Positions 1 to 9,066 of a stretch of DNA of 64,000 bases are shown one piece after another. A program made the translations under genes and the position numbers. Below the pieces are notes generated by a model, which searched no databases, had not been told where the DNA came from, and saw only the letters and a program-made list of their open reading frames with translations. Where the stretch lies: assembly GCA_050299855.1 (NCBI GenBank), contig JBNKWQ010000042.1:193010-257009 (forward strand), given 5' to 3'. This DNA is from Hahella sp050299855. GTDB lineage: Bacteria > Pseudomonadota > Gammaproteobacteria > Pseudomonadales > Oleiphilaceae. Positions within the stretch are counted from its first letter, which is position 1. Each line of letters starts with the position of its first letter.

Positions 1-2
1 CG

Positions 3-497
3 GGAATGGTAGTTTCCGGCAGCCTCACTCATCAAGGTCAGAAGCTGGATTTAAGAGAGAGAAAGTGTCTTGGTGCTCTGGACTATTCCTGTGGCTTCAT
101 GCGGCGGGAGACAGTCTGGAAATGGACCTGTATTAACGGCTTTGATGTGCAGGGCAGTATGCTGGGGCTTAACCTTGCCAATGGCGTAAACGAAACCGGT
201 ATGACTGAAAACACCCTCTGGTTTAAGGATCAAACGCTTGCCTTGCCCTCGGTACAGTTCCATTTTTCCCGTTATGAACCCGAAAGAACATGGCAGATAG
301 GCTCGGAAGATTCCAGCATCAACCTGACCTTCCAGCCCTTGGGAAAACGCGAGAGCCGCGAGAATTTTGGACTATTGGCTTCAAACTTCCGCCAATATTT
401 TGGCTTGTACACTGGCACGATCAATACACCAGAATGGGGAATAATTCAGCTGGTGGAGCAGCCGGGGTTTGCAGAAGACCACTATGCCAAGTGGTAA
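3..497 (+). CDS. DUF2804 family protein, 5' end outside window
   Basis: The reading frame is open from the window edge to a TAA at 495-497, so only the C-terminal part (about 164 residues) is seen. The segment has the DUF2804 pattern: WKWTCING near the start, GLNLANG and ENTLWF in the middle, then W-I-G-S-E-D and a closing GxxEDHYAKW. The family is a lipocalin-like domain of unknown function, common in marine gammaproteobacteria. No signal peptide can be judged because the start is missing. The ATG at 6 is very unlikely to be the true start, since the family has a large N-terminal part. The assignment comes from remembered family motifs, not a search. Confidence 0.82.
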   Translation, partial: GMVVSGSLTHQGQKLDLRERKCLGALDYSCGFMRRETVWKWTCINGFDVQGSMLGLNLANGVNETGMTENTLWFKDQTLALPSVQFHFSRYEPERTWQIGSEDSSINLTFQPLGKRESRENFGLLASNFRQYFGLYTGTINTPEWGIIQLVEQPGFAEDHYAKW

Positions 498-598
498 TGG
501 CTGATCCGTATAAGTTGATGGGGAATAAGATAGGAAAAAGGCGGGTGATTTTCACCACCTGCCTTGCCAATTTTGGATTTCTAACCGATTATCGCCGC

Positions 599-850
599 CT
601 ATTCAGCATTCTCTTCATCATCGGAGACTGGTGGAATTACATCGGTGCCATCGGTCCGGCGCCAGATGGTTTTCGGTGGATTGACATTTACCTGACCGTT
701 GGTGTTCCAGATTTCCTTGGGCTGATTTCGCTGCGGTGAATCATTCCAGATGGCTGGGCCATTGTAAGAGCCGTCGGCAGCACAACCAGCAAGGTAAGAA
801 CTAACACAAGCTACTAATAAAACTTTTTTTAAAGACATCTTTGTCGCCAT
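599..850 (-). CDS. small secreted lipoprotein
   Basis: A protein of about 83 residues has a lipoprotein signal: positive MSLKK start, hydrophobic core, and lipobox LAGC, with Cys as the predicted lipidated residue. The mature part is short, polar and Pro/Asn/Trp-rich, with a repeated pattern PKxIWxxxG (PKEIWNTNG, PKTIWRRTDG), and an acidic tail. The ATG at 850 has AGGCAGGAA immediately upstream. A second ATG at 838 is also possible and gives an ideal short n-region. It probably sits in the inner or outer membrane leaflet of the periplasm. Function unknown; no named family recognised. Confidence 0.75.
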   Translation of the reverse strand: MATKMSLKKVLLVACVSSYLAGCAADGSYNGPAIWNDSPQRNQPKEIWNTNGQVNVNPPKTIWRRTDGTDVIPPVSDDEENAE

Positions 851-910
851 TTCCTGCCTGTTAAATTTCAAAAAGTATAATAAAAAATAACTAAGCTTGA
901 CGCGGCAAAA

Positions 911-1492
911 CTACCGCAACCCAAACCGTTCTCGATTATCCAGTTTTTCCTGGTCACTTTTCTTCAGCAACACATAAACTGCCCCAGTACCCCCGTGATG
1001 TCTTTGCGCACTGTGAAAAGCCAAAACTTCATCAAACTCAGGTAACCATCGATTCACATAGGTTTTGATGACCGCTTCCTGATTCTGGTTCCGATCACCT
1101 TTACCGTGCAAGATCATCACCGTCCTTAAGCTGTACTTCATGCAGTCTTTTATGAATTGCCAGACTTCCCGGCGGGCTTCTTCAACGGTTTTACGATGCA
1201 GATCAAGCCGAGCCTCAATGACATACTGCCCTAACCGTAATTTCCGGTAGACGCCATGCTGTACGCCGTCTTTCTTGTATTCGAGCACATCATTGCTTTT
1301 GAGCAGCTCAAGATGCTCTTCAGTAGCCAGAAAATTCATATCAAGCAACTTATGCCGGACAGCTGCTTGACGACGAGCCTCAACACCTGGAGTTTCCTCC
1401 CGGGGTTTCTTGACATCAGCCATATTATGGGGAGCAAGTGGTTTAACATCCGACATTTCGGATGCAAAAAACTCTTCGGGGTTATCGGACAC
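911..1492 (-). CDS. smrA: Smr-domain protein SmrA
   Basis: The protein has an N-terminal charged region, then a central segment (GVQHGVYRKLRLGQY) and a C-terminal Smr domain with the signature LDLHRKTVEEARRE and the loop HGKGDRN, ending near YVLLKK. This is the SmrA arrangement: stand-alone small MutS-related domains that nick or cut nucleic acid. I place the start at a GTG (1492) because GAGGTG lies six bases upstream and the resulting VSDNPEEFFASEM matches the usual SmrA N-terminus; a TTG at 1504 is the alternative. The gene stands alone, with no obvious operon partner. The family assignment is firm; the biological role of SmrA is poorly known. Confidence 0.88.
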   Translation of the reverse strand: MSDNPEEFFASEMSDVKPLAPHNMADVKKPREETPGVEARRQAAVRHKLLDMNFLATEEHLELLKSNDVLEYKKDGVQHGVYRKLRLGQYVIEARLDLHRKTVEEARREVWQFIKDCMKYSLRTVMILHGKGDRNQNQEAVIKTYVNRWLPEFDEVLAFHSAQRHHGGTGAVYVLLKKSDQEKLDNRERFGLR

Positions 1493-1727
1493 AGGACACC
1501 TCAACTTGTTGCCCCGATATTTTACCCAACCAATTTTTGAAAATCAGCGAAACGGGCTTAAAAATCAGTAATTGAGGGATAATATCGGAGGTAAAAATCC
1601 AGGTTACGCCATCGCTACTGATGCTGTGACAATAATGATTTTCTTATGTCGACAAGGAAGGAACACGAGGGCCTTGAAAAATATGCCTCATTTTGCCCTT
1701 TAACAACAGCCTTTTGACAGCCACCTT

Positions 1728-3728
1728 TTAACAACCCGAAGCCTCTTTCTGCTCGTGAATATGGGCAAGCACGACTCTATTACGCCCCTCCGTTTTGGCG
1801 CGATAGAGCGCCTTGTCAGCCACCGAAAGCAAGGTTTCCACCTGCTCCCCCGACCTGGGAGTGCCAAACCCGATTCCTACACTGATCGTCAGTTTGATGG
1901 ACACACCCTCAGCATTGACAGCCTGGGCGGCCACAGCTTCTCGTAATCGCTCACCTACCTGCAATGCTCCCTCTTCATCAGTATCTGCCAGTATGATGGC
2001 AAATTCTTCACCACCAAACCGTGCGATGCAGTCTGTCGGCCGCAATATCTGATTTTCCAGTATTCCGGCCAGTGCCTTGAGGCATTCATCACCTGCCAGA
2101 TGACCATAGGTATCGTTAATCTGCTTAAAGTGGTCTGCATCCAGCAATATCAGCACCAGCGGTTCACTGTTGCGCTTTGCCCTCGACCATTCGGTCGCTA
2201 GTATTTCATCAAAATGACGGCGGTTACGCACTTGAGTAAGGCCATCGATGGTATTGAGCAGCCTCAGCTTGGAATTAGCCGAAGAAAGTTCTTCCAATGC
2301 GCTTTGAAGTTCGATGGTACGTTGGCGGACGTTGTCCTCCAGTTTCAGGTTGGCAGTTGCCTGAATCTCAAGTGCCCTTTCCTGGGCTTCCCGCAGTTTG
2401 ATCTCATTGTTCAGCGCCACTTCCTGCATTTTAATACGCTGACGCCGGTCTTCGTTCATGCGGTCCGCCACGGCAAAAGACAACAAAATCACCTCGATGG
2501 CCGCACCCAGCTCCGGGCCATACTCTATAAAGGTAGTTCTGGGTACCAGGCCCAACTTAGCCATTAAGGCAGAAAACAAACCAATCAGGAAAAACGACCA
2601 GGCATAAGTATAATACTTACCCGCTTTCAACCCCCTTTTCCAGGCACCGATACCAAGCACGAACATCAACACGCAGGCCAGGCTTGCGGCCAGAATGCCT
2701 GTCGTGACACTCACATAATACGGCAGCACAAAACTCAGAGTGGCCTGAACGATGCCGGCTCCAACCATGATGCATACCATGAAATAGGAAATCCGGCCGG
2801 TATCTCTAATACGCAGAAACCGGTAAATGAACATAGCCCCCATAGCAATGGCTGCTCCGGCAAAAAACATCAGACTACGTTCATTCCAGTAGGGAGATTC
2901 CTGCCAAAGTAGCTGGTAGCTCAACCCTCTTAATGCCAACTGGGTCATCGCTACACAACCAACGTAGAGGGAATAGAACAGAAAAACCTGATCGCGGCTG
3001 CTAATGAAAAGCATCAGATTATAGATGGCAATAGTCAGCATTATGCCGGCAAAGAACGCATGTAAAACCAGGGAGATTTCATTCACAAACTGGTGCGATG
3101 CCCTACTCCAGATCAGTAACGGCACCTGCAGAGATCCACCTGTCTGCACTTTAAATATAACCCGCACGGGCTGGTCGGGCCGCAACTCGAGTGGGAACAG
3201 AAAATTCCGGTTTTTAATAGGGCGAACCTGAAAGTAATAGTGATCACCGGTCAGGTAGTTTTCCGTAACCACCCCATTTTGCAGTATATAAAATTCGATA
3301 TTGTCCAACAGTGCATATTCAAGCTCGACCAGCAATGAAAGCCTTTCCTTCGAAGTCAGTTCAAAGGTGAACCAGTGGGGACGGGTAGTCACCCCAAAGT
3401 TGGCAGATGCATCATGCACTACTTGCCACCGGCCGGTGTTAAAATCCGCTAACACCTGCTGCACACTTGCCTCTTCCGACAATTGATCTGAATAATACCA
3501 ATGATCTTCCAAAGTCACTGGATACTGGGAAGCAAAGAGTGATTTATCCACTGCTACTGTATCAGCAGCCACCTGGCTTGAAGCAGCAGATAACATGACC
3601 AACAGGATAAATGTAGAGAAGCCCCCCCAAAATGAAGGATTGCCGGTGCGGTGGAAAGCACGCCTGTATTCGACCCGGACAGAGCATGAGAATTTGACGC
3701 AGGTAGAGCGTAAAGACGCTGAAAACAT
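1728..3728 (-). CDS. membrane diguanylate cyclase (7TMR-DISM + GGDEF)
   Basis: This 666-residue protein begins with a signal/anchor (hydrophobic run near residues 36-56). It continues with a periplasmic 7TMR-DISM extracellular domain (about 70-200), seven hydrophobic helices (about 215-415), a coiled coil (about 425-490) and a GGDEF domain (about 495-655). The active-site loop reads GGEEF, an active variant, and RPTD five residues before it is a product-inhibition I-site. It should make cyclic di-GMP at the inner membrane in response to a periplasmic ligand. The start at 3728 is supported by AAGGG eight bases upstream. A PilZ protein (8200) in the same window is a possible c-di-GMP receptor, but no link is shown. 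Confidence 0.9.
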   Translation of the reverse strand: MFSASLRSTCVKFSCSVRVEYRRAFHRTGNPSFWGGFSTFILLVMLSAASSQVAADTVAVDKSLFASQYPVTLEDHWYYSDQLSEEASVQQVLADFNTGRWQVVHDASANFGVTTRPHWFTFELTSKERLSLLVELEYALLDNIEFYILQNGVVTENYLTGDHYYFQVRPIKNRNFLFPLELRPDQPVRVIFKVQTGGSLQVPLLIWSRASHQFVNEISLVLHAFFAGIMLTIAIYNLMLFISSRDQVFLFYSLYVGCVAMTQLALRGLSYQLLWQESPYWNERSLMFFAGAAIAMGAMFIYRFLRIRDTGRISYFMVCIMVGAGIVQATLSFVLPYYVSVTTGILAASLACVLMFVLGIGAWKRGLKAGKYYTYAWSFFLIGLFSALMAKLGLVPRTTFIEYGPELGAAIEVILLSFAVADRMNEDRRQRIKMQEVALNNEIKLREAQERALEIQATANLKLEDNVRQRTIELQSALEELSSANSKLRLLNTIDGLTQVRNRRHFDEILATEWSRAKRNSEPLVLILLDADHFKQINDTYGHLAGDECLKALAGILENQILRPTDCIARFGGEEFAIILADTDEEGALQVGERLREAVAAQAVNAEGVSIKLTISVGIGFGTPRSGEQVETLLSVADKALYRAKTEGRNRVVLAHIHEQKEASGC

Positions 3729-3888
3729 GAATATCCCTTACCGAGATTTATCCAGCCAGTATAGCAGATGGTAACCGAGCAGGATTGCCCTGCTACTCCA
3801 TGTTAGCCGGTATTTCCTTTTCGGCGACAGCACCTGAACATATCGATAGAAGCATCGCGCAATGGTTTAGGATCGAGGGATAAAATGA

Positions 3889-4317
3889 CTAGGTTAGGAC
3901 AATGGGTATAAGGTTTTCGCCTGCGTCAATGGCAACTTCTGAAAGTTTCACTTTATTCAATTCAGTAACAAAAGCCCGGCTGGCACGACCTAGAATTCCT
4001 CTGAGTTTGCAGGACGAACGCACTGGACAAAGAATACCCTCACAATCAATCGCAGCCAGGCAAGGCTCCATGTCTCGAACCACATCCCCAATAGTGACAG
4101 AATTCGGGTCACGCGCCAGGCTGATGCCACCTTGCTTTCCCCGGGTAGACACCAAATACCCCAACTGAGTGAGTTTTTGACTCACCTTGTTAAGGTGGTT
4201 CAGATTCATATCAAACAGCATGGATAAATGGCTCAGCGATACTTTTTCATCTTCAGGTCTGCCGGCCAGATAGATCAGTGTTCTTAACGCGTAGTCGGTA
4301 AATCTCGTTAGTTGCAT
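3889..4317 (-). CDS. nsrR: nitric-oxide-sensing repressor NsrR
   Basis: A 142-residue Rrf2-family regulator. The N-terminus MQLTRFTDYALRTLIYLA and the wing RGKQGGISLA are typical of the NsrR winged helix. The iron-sulfur cysteines are C-E-G-I-L-C-P-V-R-S-S-C, the NsrR spacing (CX4CX5C). NsrR loses repression when its cluster reacts with NO. The gene is the last of a three-gene unit (truncated haemoglobin, reductase, nsrR), with 34 bases between the reductase stop and its own start, which suggests autoregulation through the palindrome at 5828-5858. IscR was considered, but the cysteine spacing and N-terminus favour NsrR. Confidence 0.9.
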   Translation of the reverse strand: MQLTRFTDYALRTLIYLAGRPEDEKVSLSHLSMLFDMNLNHLNKVSQKLTQLGYLVSTRGKQGGISLARDPNSVTIGDVVRDMEPCLAAIDCEGILCPVRSSCKLRGILGRASRAFVTELNKVKLSEVAIDAGENLIPIVLT

Positions 4318-4351
4318 AGCCTATCGCCGCACCTTTTTGTTGCTATTGATG

Positions 4352-5314
4352 TCAGCTGGTTTCTGGAGTTTCAAAGGCATCGGCCAAAATGGCATTCATC
4401 GAAGCGCCATTGAGAAAGCACTTTTTTCTGAGTTTATGTACCATTTCCGGAGCACCACAAAGAAAGACCCTCCAGCCTTTTAGGTCCGGATGCTGTCTTG
4501 ACACAATGTCCACCAAATCGCCTTCAAGCATACCTGCTTTAGGCCGGCGCCGCACGACGCTCCTAAAATGTAACTGTGGAAATGTATAGGAAAGTTCCGT
4601 TAGTTCTCTCGTGAGGTACAGCCCACTGGGATCACCTGCGGCGGCATAAAGATAGATGGGATAGGTATGACCGTTCCCCAAAGCTTCTTTCAGTACACCA
4701 TAAATTGGACTGAGACCGGTCCCAGTTGATACCAGCAGCAAGGGGTAATTAATACAGTCCGGCGTATAAAAGCATGATCCCAGTGGCTTACTGATCATGC
4801 ATTCCCCTCCAGAAACCAGGGTTTGATCCAACCACTCACTGATCATCCCTCCGGACCGCTTACGAATATGCAACTCAAGATAGCCATCCCGCTGCGGATG
4901 GCTGGCGATGGAAAAACTGCGCCCCTCAGTATCACTACGCCATAGGGTGGTGTACTGCCCTGGGTACCAGTCGATATCGGACTTCAACCGAACTCTTAAT
5001 ATATCTTTGGTTAGATGGGTTTTATCAACCAGTCTGGCAGTCACTCTTGCAGATTCTAGCGGTCGGGAAACCACCATCGGTGCATTAGGATAACACTGAC
5101 ATGCCAATAACAGATTTTGGGATTTTTGTACGCTTGTAAGCGACTGCTGGGACTTGGCAGGGATCTCCCCTTCCTCGGCCCTCAACAGGCAGGCATGGCA
5201 TAAACCGGAGCGACAACTATTGGGAATCAGTTGCCCGGCCTTTTCTATAGCATCAAGTAGGCTGGTTCCTTCGTCTACAGCAATATTATTGCCGGCAAAT
5301 TCAATCTGTGTCAT
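4352..5314 (-). CDS. [2Fe-2S] ferredoxin / FAD / NAD(P)H reductase, probable globin reductase
   Basis: The 320-residue protein has an N-terminal plant-type ferredoxin domain (about 1-90; CRSGLCHAC and a later Cys in LLACQC), then a flavin domain (about 95-200; RSFSIASHP binds FAD) and an NAD(P)H domain (about 205-310; VSTGTGLSPIYG and FLCGAPEMV). It moves electrons from NAD(P)H through FAD to the iron-sulfur cluster. It lies between a truncated haemoglobin gene and nsrR, all co-directional with gaps of 66 and 34 bases. I infer that it re-reduces the globin for NO dioxygenation, a split counterpart of flavohaemoglobin Hmp. Oxygenase reductase components share this domain order, so the partner is inferred from context. 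Confidence 0.87.
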   Translation of the reverse strand: MTQIEFAGNNIAVDEGTSLLDAIEKAGQLIPNSCRSGLCHACLLRAEEGEIPAKSQQSLTSVQKSQNLLLACQCYPNAPMVVSRPLESARVTARLVDKTHLTKDILRVRLKSDIDWYPGQYTTLWRSDTEGRSFSIASHPQRDGYLELHIRKRSGGMISEWLDQTLVSGGECMISKPLGSCFYTPDCINYPLLLVSTGTGLSPIYGVLKEALGNGHTYPIYLYAAAGDPSGLYLTRELTELSYTFPQLHFRSVVRRRPKAGMLEGDLVDIVSRQHPDLKGWRVFLCGAPEMVHKLRKKCFLNGASMNAILADAFETPETS

Positions 5315-5380
5315 GCCATACCTGCCTGTATCGTCATTTAACCGATGGTTTGAAATTGGAGAAAAATGACCGCAGGCGAG

Positions 5381-5737
5381 TCAGCGATTCAGTACGTCGT
5401 TTCTCACACTTTCTGCAATACCGGCAATTTCTGCAATATCTTCATCAGCGACGCCTAACTCTTTGAGGGTTGAGCCGAGATTCTCGATAACGGCATCAAC
5501 GTGGGTATCCGTCAGTCCTTTGAGGTTTTTATGGGCTTCACGCATATCTTTGCCGGAATAGCTGTTGGGACCACCAAAGACCATGGTCAGGAAAGCCTTC
5601 TGTTTTTGAGCCTGACCATCCATATCTACCCCATCGAAGTACTCACTGATTCTGTCGTCGGCCAGAACTTTGCGATAAAAGATATCTACAGCCGCATCAA
5701 CTGCAGGGGCACCGCCCAGTTTTTCGTATAGACTCAT
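5381..5737 (-). CDS. group 1 truncated haemoglobin
   Basis: The 118-residue protein starting MSLYEKLGGAPAVDAAVDIFY is a group 1 truncated globin: the YEKLGG start, FxxxDMDGQAQKQKAFL with Gln at the E-helix, and the proximal-histidine region MREAHKNL. I use the ATG at 5737 because GGAG lies eight bases upstream; the longer open frame to 5797 adds 20 residues that do not fit the family. It heads the operon with the ferredoxin reductase and nsrR, so it most likely binds and oxidises NO to nitrate in the cytoplasm. Oxygen binding is possible but less supported by the context. Confidence 0.92.
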   Translation of the reverse strand: MSLYEKLGGAPAVDAAVDIFYRKVLADDRISEYFDGVDMDGQAQKQKAFLTMVFGGPNSYSGKDMREAHKNLKGLTDTHVDAVIENLGSTLKELGVADEDIAEIAGIAESVRNDVLNR

Positions 5738-5827
5738 TCCAGTATCTCCAGTGTGATTGTTCTTCCGGTCAGCAAAGCACCTTGTCTCCACTGACACCTT
5801 TTGCCTTAACCGCTAAGTTTTGTGTGC

Positions 5828-5858
5828 GGGTTATTTGTAGTATTTAAAATACCAAATA
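5828..5858. promoter_or_regulatory. candidate NsrR operator upstream of the globin operon
   Basis: A nested inverted repeat lies about 100 bases upstream of the globin start. The inner arms are GTATTT / AAATAC around a single A at 5844; the outer arms are GTTATTTG (5828-5835) and CAAATAAC (5851-5858). The inner core matches the known gammaproteobacterial NsrR pattern (ATGYATTT-N-AAATRCAT) in its central 13 bases. Since the operon encodes NsrR itself, this is the natural autoregulatory site. Confidence 0.7.
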
Positions 5859-6314
5859 ACTTTCTTACTCATAGCAGATATCAGGCCAAGCAATATTTAC
5901 TTATATATTTCATATAGTTAAATTATTCATCCCGCAATAATCCTACTAATAACCAGTCAGGAAAATATATTTTTTGCCCCGTTGCTGCACCCAGACGCGC
6001 CAACAGCGCTCAGCTATGGTGCGAACCAATCACTTTATAGCCAGGGATAGCTGTCCATGGTTTACATTAAAAATGTTGTAACAGGATTTAGGAAATTAAT
6101 AGGCAGGGAGATCAAGAAGATAGCCGGCGACTGAAGAAAATTACAGAAAATGGAGTCCGGATGGCCCAGGGAATACGGATTATTTCTGCCAAATACCGAT
6201 GGTCTATTGGTAAACTATGGCAAGCCAGATTCCCCTCGTCTTGTTGGGCTTATACCAGCTCGTTCGATTGACAGTTACCCAGCAGATATTCATATAGAGA
6301 ATAGAGTTCCCCGA
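5859..6314. other. AT-rich intergenic stretch before the metallopeptidase gene
   Basis: The first part is AT-rich and should hold the promoter of the minus-strand globin operon. The frame of the next gene is open from 6150, but residues before 6315 do not look like the family. I see no RNA gene, terminator or conserved small frame here. Confidence 0.4.
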
Positions 6315-7001
6315 ATGATCCAATATGAGGTAATTAGATCCCCTCGCCGCAAAACGGTCGTCATAGAGGTACATCGAGATCAGAGTGTCAAAGTACGGGC
6401 CCCTCTGCGTGTCAGCGAAGGGGAGATTAAACGCCTGGTCAAAGAAAAATATCAGTGGATATACAACCAACAACTCAGGCAGGCGGAACTACCACAAAAG
6501 GTCATGCCACCGGAATTTAACTGTGGCAGTACTCATTTTCTTTATGGTAATCCGATAACACTGAATTGGACTCCGGGGCTCTATAGGGTGCGTCTGGATG
6601 GGGAAGTTCTGCATATCCCCTTCCCGGATCATAAGTCAGAGCAACATGCGGAAACCATGGTTAAGGCCTGGTACCGCCAGCAGGCAAAGGCGTTGTTCAA
6701 CAGCCGGCTTAAGCATTGGTATACACAGATTGATCATTGGCAGGTTCCGCAGCCCAGCCTAAAGCTACGGTATATGAAACGCTACTGGGGCAGCTGCAGC
6801 AGCCGTGGCAGCATTACCCTGAATATCCATTTGCTCAAAGTGCCGCTAGAGCTGATTGACTATGTAATCACCCACGAGATGAGCCATCTTAAAGAAATGA
6901 ACCACAGCCCCAGGTTTTATGCTTGGCAGGCATCTCTGCTACCTGACTGGAAACAAAGACGTGCCGAACTGAGGGGCTGGGAACAACGGGTGCTTGTCTG
7001 A
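6315..7001 (+). CDS. YgjP-like M48-type metallopeptidase (DUF45)
   Basis: The protein has the COG1451 layout: an N-terminal beta region beginning MIQYEVIRSPRRKT, a middle segment, the conserved YMKRYWGSCSSRG, and a zinc-binding helix HEMSHLKEMNHSPRFY (HExxH followed by a distal His), ending in a W-rich tail. Known relatives are soluble zinc proteins of unclear substrate. I choose the ATG at 6315 (228 residues, usual family length). The open frame continues upstream to 6150, but that extension is unlike the family; its better context at 6150 leaves some doubt. Single gene. Confidence 0.85.
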   Translation: MIQYEVIRSPRRKTVVIEVHRDQSVKVRAPLRVSEGEIKRLVKEKYQWIYNQQLRQAELPQKVMPPEFNCGSTHFLYGNPITLNWTPGLYRVRLDGEVLHIPFPDHKSEQHAETMVKAWYRQQAKALFNSRLKHWYTQIDHWQVPQPSLKLRYMKRYWGSCSSRGSITLNIHLLKVPLELIDYVITHEMSHLKEMNHSPRFYAWQASLLPDWKQRRAELRGWEQRVLV

Positions 7002-7038
7002 CCCGAGGATTAGCTGCGGATGATGGAACTCTTGCAGT

Positions 7039-7090
7039 TATTGGAAAGTAGCTTCTATTGGAAAGTAGCTCCTATTTGGAAAGTAACCTC
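7039..7090. repeat. three tandem copies of a 17-18 bp unit
   Basis: The unit TATTGGAAAGTAGCTTC occurs at 7039-7055 and 7056-7072 (one change), with a third, 18-base copy at 7073-7090. It fills the gap between two convergent genes and touches the stop of the minus-strand gene. See the finding on recurring triplicates. Confidence 0.9.
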
Positions 7091-8060
7091 AGTTGCGATA
7101 TGTATAGCTCATGGTTTTCCTGGACGACTGCTCCACTGGAACCGGCCCTAGACCCGGCAGATTTGTCACCATTTTCAAAAAACGATCTTGCTGCTCGCTA
7201 TAGGGAAGCATCGTGGCCGGATCAAGCACCAAGATGGTTTTGCCCTCAATTATCGCTTCCAGTTGTTTCGGGGCTTCCTGATCTTCCGCATCATTCCGCA
7301 GCATTTCTGTCATCTTATGTGTTTGTTCCAACATGTTTTCCGCAGCATTTTGCACATCACCGCTATAGGTCATTTCAATACGAAAACACTGTTTGTTGCC
7401 ACACCTTTCCCAGCCGATAAAATGAGTTTCAGTCTCAAACTCCACCATGTCTCCAGACGGTAACTGCTGCGGAACTTTTTTGATTTCTGTAGAGCCTACA
7501 GTTTTACTCTGCCCTGACAGCCCTCCAAATCGACCGTTCCATTCAACTATATCCCTGATTTTCAGAACTTCTGGACTTAAAACACGGGAAATTCGGTTTA
7601 GTACCTTATCCGGCAGAGCCCCTTGCAACTCTCCCAGAACGCCTTCATAACCTGTCACATCCTGTATTTTACCTGCATCACTAATGTGGTATTGCAGAGA
7701 CCGCTTCAAGGTGGCGTTCACCAGAGGATTATTAACAAACTGGCCATTACGGTACATCTCAATGGTCCTTACATCATGATGCTCTATCCAGCCTTCCGGG
7801 GTCTTTTCAATGCTAATCGTCTTTTTAATCAGAATGTTTTCAGTTAGGGATTTATCCTCTGCGCCTTCCGTTATTGAGCGTTTTTGTATCGCCTCAAAAG
7901 CTACGTCATAAGCGATTCCTTCAGGAGGATTGTAATGAAACTCCACTGAATCTTCCGACATTACGCCAGGAGCAATAGACATTAGTAACAAAGCCAGACA
8001 GCCGGGCCGGAAAAATCGTTGGGTAGGAATTGCGCAAGGGCGTGACATCCAGAAATACAT
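7089..8060 (-). CDS. secreted protein of unknown function
   Basis: The 323-residue protein has an N-terminal signal peptide (hydrophobic core CLALLLMSIAPGVMS) and a soluble, beta-rich mature part with no membrane helix. Two cysteines (GWERCGNKQCFRI) probably form a disulfide, which fits a periplasmic location. The style resembles the DUF6263-type periplasmic proteins (repeated YxV and long polar strands), but I cannot assign it. A nearby internal ATG at 8048 would also give a signal peptide. Flanked by convergent and divergent single genes, so context gives no function. Confidence 0.75.
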   Translation of the reverse strand: MYFWMSRPCAIPTQRFFRPGCLALLLMSIAPGVMSEDSVEFHYNPPEGIAYDVAFEAIQKRSITEGAEDKSLTENILIKKTISIEKTPEGWIEHHDVRTIEMYRNGQFVNNPLVNATLKRSLQYHISDAGKIQDVTGYEGVLGELQGALPDKVLNRISRVLSPEVLKIRDIVEWNGRFGGLSGQSKTVGSTEIKKVPQQLPSGDMVEFETETHFIGWERCGNKQCFRIEMTYSGDVQNAAENMLEQTHKMTEMLRNDAEDQEAPKQLEAIIEGKTILVLDPATMLPYSEQQDRFLKMVTNLPGLGPVPVEQSSRKTMSYTYRN

Positions 8061-8199
8061 TAAGAAAACCTCAACTTGTGTACCGTTCGCTCCTATGGGC
8101 CGGGAGCTGTTAATAATTAAAACATAAACGCATTTAGCGACAGGATTGCCGGGAAAGATTACTAAAACCCTACAAATCTAACCAGCAATTCCCATAAAC

Positions 8200-8565
8200 A
8201 TGGCTAAAATTGAGGAAGAAAATGATGAAATGCAGTCACCTATGTCGGAAGATAAGCGCAATAGCCCTAGAATCAAGGCAGCCTTTCAGGTCGAACTGAC
8301 CCACCCGGAGTTAGGCGTAATTAAAACTAAAACCCGGGATATTTCAGAAAATGGTGCCTTTGTCATAGTGAATGAAGATTCAACGCCTGAACTGCATATG
8401 AAGGTTCACATTCGCGTACTTGGCCTCCCGGGCGAACCTGGGGCCCCCGTAGAAAGTGAGGTTGTTCGTATAGAGCACGAAGGAGTGGGCGTTAAATTCA
8501 TCCGTGATGACAATGCGGATGAGCTGGAATCCGAAAACACTGAAGATGACGACGACCTTTGGTAA
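8200..8565 (+). CDS. PilZ-domain protein
   Basis: This 121-residue protein is a nearly bare PilZ domain. RNSPR gives the RxxxR c-di-GMP motif (about residue 22), DISENGAFV gives the (D/N)xSxxG motif, and GVGVKFI closes the barrel. The C-terminus is very acidic. Such proteins are cytoplasmic c-di-GMP receptors that act by contact with motility or secretion partners. The gene lies immediately before the convergent VOC gene (5 bases between stops), with no partner visible. Domain call firm; target unknown. Confidence 0.9.
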   Translation: MAKIEEENDEMQSPMSEDKRNSPRIKAAFQVELTHPELGVIKTKTRDISENGAFVIVNEDSTPELHMKVHIRVLGLPGEPGAPVESEVVRIEHEGVGVKFIRDDNADELESENTEDDDDLW

Positions 8566-8570
8566 TCCCT

Positions 8571-8945
8571 CTATACTGCTCCCGGCGACTCTTTGTTCTT
8601 ATCCTTCTTACTCTTCAGCTTCTTAGGCTTGTATTGTGTTCCAGGCCAGGCAGCTTCAATTTCAGAGGCTTGCTGCTTTGCCGTAAACTCCTCCCAGAGA
8701 AGGCCATTACAATCCTTATCGCAGGTAAATTGTGGCGCATCATCGGTTTCCCAACCTATGTGCCTCAATCGCCCACCTTCGCCCGGTGATGCCTTCCTTA
8801 TCGATAGATTCAGCTCCTTGGTTCGCCATAAGGCATACTGTCCTTCAACCACAATATCAGCAGGTTGCCCCATGCGTTCACAGTAGTCTTCTACAGAGGC
8901 ACTGACATCATGAACAGCAATAGCAATATGGAAAACTCGACTCAT
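8571..8945 (-). CDS. VOC-family (glyoxalase fold) protein
   Basis: The product begins MSRVFHIAIAVHDVSASVEDY, the first beta-alpha unit of a vicinal-oxygen-chelate module, with RHIGWETDD as the second metal-face strand. It is short (124 residues) and has a Lys-rich tail (KPKKLKSKKDKNK). The start at 8945 has AGG eight bases upstream; the frame is open to 9026 without a better start. Substrate cannot be predicted: VOC members include lyases, dioxygenases and resistance proteins. Confidence 0.8.
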   Translation of the reverse strand: MSRVFHIAIAVHDVSASVEDYCERMGQPADIVVEGQYALWRTKELNLSIRKASPGEGGRLRHIGWETDDAPQFTCDKDCNGLLWEEFTAKQQASEIEAAWPGTQYKPKKLKSKKDKNKESPGAV

Positions 8946-9066
8946 AAACTTTACCTGTATCCAGTCTTCATACTGGTATTGATTAACATGACATTGTGAT
9001 TTCGAAAGTGACCGCCTAAACAACAATCAACTCCTCTGCGGAACTTGCAGTTGGTCGAAGCGGTCA

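Noticed and set aside
534..566. GC-rich hairpin after the DUF2804 gene as a terminator
   Set aside because: Pairing is interrupted by a bulge and mismatches and no T-run follows.
6150..6314. N-terminal extension of the YgjP-like protein
   Set aside because: Residues before 6315 do not fit the family, whose usual length is met by the internal ATG.
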